Below, piece after piece: positions 59,335 through 64,000 of a stretch of 64,000 nucleotides of DNA (positions within the stretch are counted from its first letter, which is position 1; the number at the start of each line of letters is the position of its first letter). This DNA comes from Diplonema papillatum (taxonomy: Eukaryota > Euglenozoa > Diplonemea > Diplonemida > Diplonemidae): assembly GCA_030068145.1 (NCBI GenBank), contig JAPJBO010000348.1:124001-188000 (forward strand). The letters run 5' to 3'. The notes beneath the pieces are model-generated. The model saw nothing but the letters and a program-made list of their open reading frames with translations, was not told where the DNA came from and did no database searches. The position numbers and the translations under genes are program-made.

Positions 59335-59730
59335 GGAAGACGTCATGCTGGGGCTGCTGAAGTCATCGAACCTTTCGACGGCATGTCCAGAGACAAACAA
59401 GCTGTTTGCCATTGCTGTTGTCCTGCCAATGGGGACAGCATCGGTCGAGCGTGTCTTTTCAAACATGAAAAGGGTGTTGACAAAAGCCAGGAAGAGGCTT
59501 CACGAGCAGACGCTGACCGACGTGCTAATGCTCGGGCTCAATGCCCGTATGAACGTGGCAGCGGCATCCCGAGGAGCGCTATGGCGTACCTCAATGCGTG
59601 GATTGCGAGCCCAAGAACACTGAACTTCGCCACGTGGCCGGAGTATGAAGCGTGCGTCGACAAAGTGGGGGTCATGCGCAAAAATATGATGACTACCCCA
59701 AGGCTGCTGCAATCGGCCCTTCACTGACGC
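59335..59730 (+). pseudogene. hAT transposase C-terminal remnant
   Basis: The stretch from 59338 encodes LFAIAVVLPMGTASVERVFS then NMKRVLTKARKRLHEQTLTD, the hAT dimerisation domain (family pattern: ...P.SSA..ERVFS......KRRSRL). A TGA ends this frame at 59621-59623. Reading resumes in another frame with MAYLNAWIASPRTLNFATW, so the remnant is frame-broken. No N-terminal transposase part is seen upstream, only CAGTGTACTAC repeats at 59215-59325. A decayed fragment of a plain DNA transposon. Confidence 0.85.
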
Positions 59731-61654
59731 TGTTGTTGGCCCATTGAACTCGTCCCTTTGTTTCCCGTAGCAGGCGTATGGCTTTCTTCGTCCTTTGTCC
59801 ACCATCCCACCGCTATCCGGTACGACTTCGCTCTGCAGGCATTCGTTGCCGAACGGGGGTGGCTGCCCTCCTGCAACACCCCCTGTGCACAAAATTTGGA
59901 TACAGACCAGTTTACCAGTTCTGGGCTCGGGGGTCGAGGTCAGAGCTAGTATGCTGCCCCAGTCAAAAAAAATAAAAAAAAAGATCGTCCTTCGGGATCG
60001 ACGGTAACACAAAAAAAGCAGACAAGAAGGACACAACTGCGCGTGCCAGCGAGTCGCAGCCACTGGCAGTGAAGCGCCCCCGAGGTCTTTTTTTTTTTTT
60101 TTTTTTTAAATGGAAGTTTTCAAGATTTTAAGAAAGCCGACCGCTCAGACAGCGACCTCATGGATTGGCATGCACTTTCTTGCAGGTCAGCTTACCTTGT
60201 GGTGTCGTCACCTGCCATTGCGTCGTCAAATTCGAGTACTGGTGTCTCGTAGCATAGATGCCCTCCGCGGCGACGGACACGCTGTTGTGCACACATACCG
60301 TTCCAAGCACGTTCTTGCAGTTACCTCACCCCCCCCCCCCCAGAAATAGCAGCAGTACTGCCTAAACAGTGAACTAACATCCCCCCCCCCCCCCCCCCCC
60401 CCCCCTAACCGGTCTAAAGTGAAAGACCTGCAGCACTTGAAAACAAGCACATACGCTCTCCCCCCCGGGTCCCCCTTCCCCCCATCCACAACGCATGTGC
60501 AACCTCGGTCACGAGCGGGTGTAACGCGGCTGCCAAGAAGAACGAGATCTCCGGCCATTTCACGTGGGTGGAATCCAACCCCCCAGAAGCTGGAGCTACA
60601 GCCGAGGAGCATACATGATCGGTCTTTTGTGTTGATACTTTTCGGGTGTACATTTTCAGGTGTTTTTTGGTTGCGGCACACCCTCGTAACCTCCAGCTTC
60701 CGAGGCTGGACGTCCACCTTCGTGATCTGAAGCTTCAGGAGTTTCAAGCGAACTCTTGCACTCGAAAAAGGAAGTAACGACCTAAGCCTCAAAGGAAAAA
60801 AGCAAAGGCGCCCCTTGACGGTAACACAATACCGGAGGCTCTAAAATCCCTCCGCAGGTTCTGAACGAACTTTCACTAAACAAAAAAAAAAAAGGGAAAC
60901 AATCTAAATAGGCACGGGTAGAAAACGACCACCCTTTCTCCTTTATTTTCTTTTGTTTTGGTCGTATTTTCATGTTCTCCGGGCTCCCTTCTTTTAGTGC
61001 GTTGCGGGGTTACAGGGGGCACAGCTCCGAATGGGTTCTTCTTCTTTCTTTCTCTTGCCTGGTGTGGATACAGCCTCGTGTATGGGGCCTGTTCCCTTTA
61101 GTGTCCAGTGCATGAACACCCGGAAGGTCGGTTTTGATGAAAGCGCAGCAAAAATTCATTCGAAAAAAAAAGAAAAAAAGGACGCTAACCCAAACAACTT
61201 CTGCCGGTAGAGTAAACCTGCCTAAAGAAATCAACTGCCTTCGGGTGGGCTTGTCTGACACTTGCTGTCGTCGGGGAAAAAAAAAAAAAACTGTACATCA
61301 ACCCCGGTTGATTGTCGGCAACACAAAATTTTTTTTCACTCTAAAAAAAACCCACACAAAACAGCAACAACCGCCCCCCGGGAGAAGAATTCGACCAGTG
61401 ATTTATATATGGGTCTGGGGCTCGGGGCCACCCCGAGCGCGAAAAAAAAAAATTGAATTAATTTTGGGCTGGGGGTTGGGGTAGGGCCGGGGTTGGGGTA
61501 GGGCCGGGTCACTACCAACCGGGATCAGCGGGGGTGAGCCACAGGGGAGGGACGAAGCCATGGCGAAGCCGTGGGGGCAGGAAGAGTAAAAAGGAGGCGG
61601 GGAAAGAGGAGGCAGGAGGGCCAGGGGCGGGAGGGCCAAAGGGGGTGGTGGGAG
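59731..61654. other. Intergenic, no gene seen
   Basis: Contains C-runs at 60331-60342 and 60380-60405, a 3' piece of the AAGCACGTTCTTG repeat (60290-60330), and repeat pieces related to 28785-28920 at 61215-61280 and 61395-61445. No coding region is supported. Confidence 0.5.
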
Positions 61655-62440
61655 ACGAGACGTTGACTACCAAGTCTAATTAAATTTGGGATCGGAAACT
61701 GAACGTTGACTGCCAATTCTAATTAAATTTGGAATCCGGAATTGGACGTTGACTGCCAATTCTAATTAAATTTGGAATTCGAAGACTACCAGTTCTAATT
61801 AGATTTGGGGTTTGGCATCAGACGTTGACTACCGGTTCTAATTGAATTTGGAATCAATACTGGTGCGGAAATTCTTCGCTGTACCGTACCGTGTGCTGGG
61901 GGGCGCTGCCCCCCAGACCCCCCCTCTCTTACAAATTAGCTTAACCATTTCGTCTGATTCTTGTTAACACTGAGGTTGGGTGGGTTGGGCTGGGCTGGCC
62001 TGGTAGTGCTTGCCTCGTAACTACCAATTATAATTAAATTTGGATCCGACATTAGACGTTGACTACCAATTCTAATTGATTTTCGATCCGAACTTAGACA
62101 TTGACTACCAATTCTAATTAAATTTGGAAGTCGAAGACTACCAGTTATAATTAGATTTGGGATTTGGCATCAGACGTTGACTACCGATTCTAATTAAATT
62201 TGAATTCCATATAGAAGTTGACTGGCGCGGGATTTCTTCGCTGTACCGTACCGTGCGCTGGGGGGCGCTGTACCGTACCGTGCGCTGGGGGGCGCTGCCC
62301 CCCAGACCTCTCTTACAAATCAGCTACCCATTGTGTCTTATTCTTATTACCAACACTGAGGTTGGGTTGTGTTGGGCAGGGCTGGAATGGTAGTGCTTGC
62401 CACTTGACTACCAATTCTAATTAATTTTGGTTCCCACACA
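61655..62440. repeat. AT-rich tandem repeat with embedded G/C hairpins
   Basis: Units of about 40-45 bp built on GACGTTGACTACCAATTC then TAATTAAATTTGG. Two higher-order blocks (about 61655-61990 and 62020-62400) each end in TTCTTCGCTGTACCGTACCG, then a hairpin with the nine-base stem CTGGGGGGC (61896-61916 and 62285-62305), then CTCTTACAAAT. A further single unit lies at 62405-62440. Confidence 0.9.
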
Positions 62441-64000
62441 GGACCCCGAGGGCGAAAAGGACTTTTCTACAGAGGAGGAATAGCTATATAAACCCCTGAA
62501 TTGTTCGCTTTCCTCTTCACTGTGTTTACGTGAAGGTTAGTGGTGCGCCGAAGGCGCCGAGGGTTTTTTGTAAGGCAGAGGCGTCCCCCCATGTGACGCA
62601 AGCCGGGTTACTTTGGACAAAAGTTGCGGAGATGTGCCAGCCAGCCCCGAACCACCGAAAAAGACACCGTTTACACCCCCTACAAACGGTCAAAACGAGC
62701 AAGCCAACCCTGAACTTCAACCCTGCACAAATAACGCTTTTTTTTTTTCAAAAAAAAAAAAAAAGATGACCAAAGAGTTGAGCGTCCTTTCAGGATCGTC
62801 GTTTTTTTGACTCTCAAAACAAAGTTTACAAAAGACTCTAAACCTCAAAAGATACTCTCTTTAAACACTCGAAACCGTCTAAAAAAAAAAAAAAAAATGA
62901 TTGCCAGCAACAAAAAGAAAAAGCTTCAAGCAAGCTATCACTCTAAATAAGCAAGCTAACGATGCGCGCGCGGACTAGAAGCGCGCGCAAACGCCCGAAA
63001 AACACTCCTGCACCCGCCGCATATCTTTCCACCCCCTCAGTTGTTGTGAACAAGGCAGCTTTTGATCCGCATGCGTGTGTGCTCGCAGCGAGAGGCACAT
63101 GCTAGGGCCCGTAGCTTCAGGGAAGAAGTACCGGCACCACAGGCGCACTTCGAAAAGATGTCTCAACGGTCAACCGGAGACTCCAAAATGGCGAACCTTT
63201 AGGCCTCGCGACTCCAAGAAGTCCAGGATTCAGGCTTGGAACGTAGCCAGAAAAGCCCGCAATAAGCGTCTGGTCCTTGCTGGCCCAAGCTCGAAATCCA
63301 ACGTCCATCCTGCGTACTCAAATACCAGTCAGTTCTCAGTTCGGGATCGATTGATTCTTGTTGACATGCACTGCTCCCCCCCCCCCCACCAACCCTTTCT
63401 TATTTGTTTTTCTTGCCTTCGCCTTTTCCCCACTTCTTTCACAACGGTGTAGCTACCTTCCCCCTGATTTCTTTTAGCGGACGAGAAAAAGGACGAAACG
63501 GATCCTCTTTTTTCGCTTTTTCTGTTTTTTTTTTTTTTTGTTGAACGTGACCAACGCAACTTCCTGAACGGTAGGGAACCCGCCAAAAAAGGAGCGCACC
63601 ATCCCTGGGTGGGCTAGGTCTGACACAAGCTGTCAGGCTATAGAGAAAACAGAGAAAGAAATATAACTCCCTTCGAAGAACAAACACGATCTGCTTGTCA
63701 CAAAGATACTAAGTGATTTCACATCCTGTTGTACTACATGCTATTACACACCTTTTGTCAACTGTATTGGCATGTGTATTATTGTGTTGTGCTTATATGA
63801 CATCATAACAATAATATAATATTATGTCACATGCTGTTTTAGCATGTGAAACCTCATGACAAGTGGATCGTTGAGACTCGGACACACAACCAACAACCGG
63901 CGGGCAGAAGTTCCGACTTCTCCGCTGAGCGGGTGACACTTGTGTGTCGGTCGAAAACAATACAATCCGACATCCGACCAGTTAAACCTCAACAAAATTA
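62441..64000. other. Intergenic, no gene seen; AT-rich end
   Basis: A-runs and T-runs are common. 63700-63860 is AT-rich with ATAATATAATATTAT and GCATGTG/CACATGC pairs. No gene, RNA or known element is supported. Confidence 0.5.

Overview
The window looks like nuclear DNA of a free-living protist, most likely a euglenozoan and possibly a diplonemid. All recognisable genes lie on the + strand. Two of the intact genes (IMPDH, cyclin) have a pyrimidine tract and AG just before the ATG, as expected for spliced-leader trans-splicing. Three small-subunit rRNA fragments carry bases closer to Euglenozoa than to animals, plants or fungi (for example GTAGTCCAC at the conserved decoding-side helix). The taxonomic assignment is an inference. 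Exons are GC-rich; the DNA between them is full of homopolymers, microsatellites and repeats.

Layout. 281-457 is the last exon of a WD40 protein, followed by a 265-bp tandem repeat. 2953-3813 is a Cof-type HAD phosphatase whose 3' end and downstream DNA are duplicated in tandem to 5547. About 5.5-8.8 kb has no gene. 8.85-12.0 kb is an array of partial copies of the 5' part of the next gene. 12046-18646 is a two-exon gene for a ~1651-residue TPR/coiled-coil/poly-Q protein. 22847-24625 is an LMBRD2-type membrane protein, followed by partial 3' copies and an 18S fragment. 27459-34811 is IMP dehydrogenase in four exons; its introns hold several DNA transposons, one nested in another. 38407-42639 is a two-exon TBC (Rab-GAP) gene of TBC1D15/17 type, with a decayed copy of exon 2 inside its intron. 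48210-48713 is a small unknown multi-pass membrane protein with a tandem repeat made partly from its 3' end. 54601-55452 is a PHO80-type cyclin. From 55.5 kb to the end there are repeats, a hAT transposase remnant and an AT-rich repeat block.

The genes do not form one pathway: purine synthesis, phosphatase, membrane trafficking, cyclin and TPR adaptor functions are mixed, as is usual in a euglenozoan one-strand gene array. The most striking pattern is that five of the seven substantial genes carry partial tandem copies of their own 5' end, 3' end or an exon. The second is dispersed 18S rDNA pieces, one of which is present in one copy of a tandem duplication and absent from the other. I see no defence system, CRISPR array, operon-like accessory island, LTR element or virus-like element.
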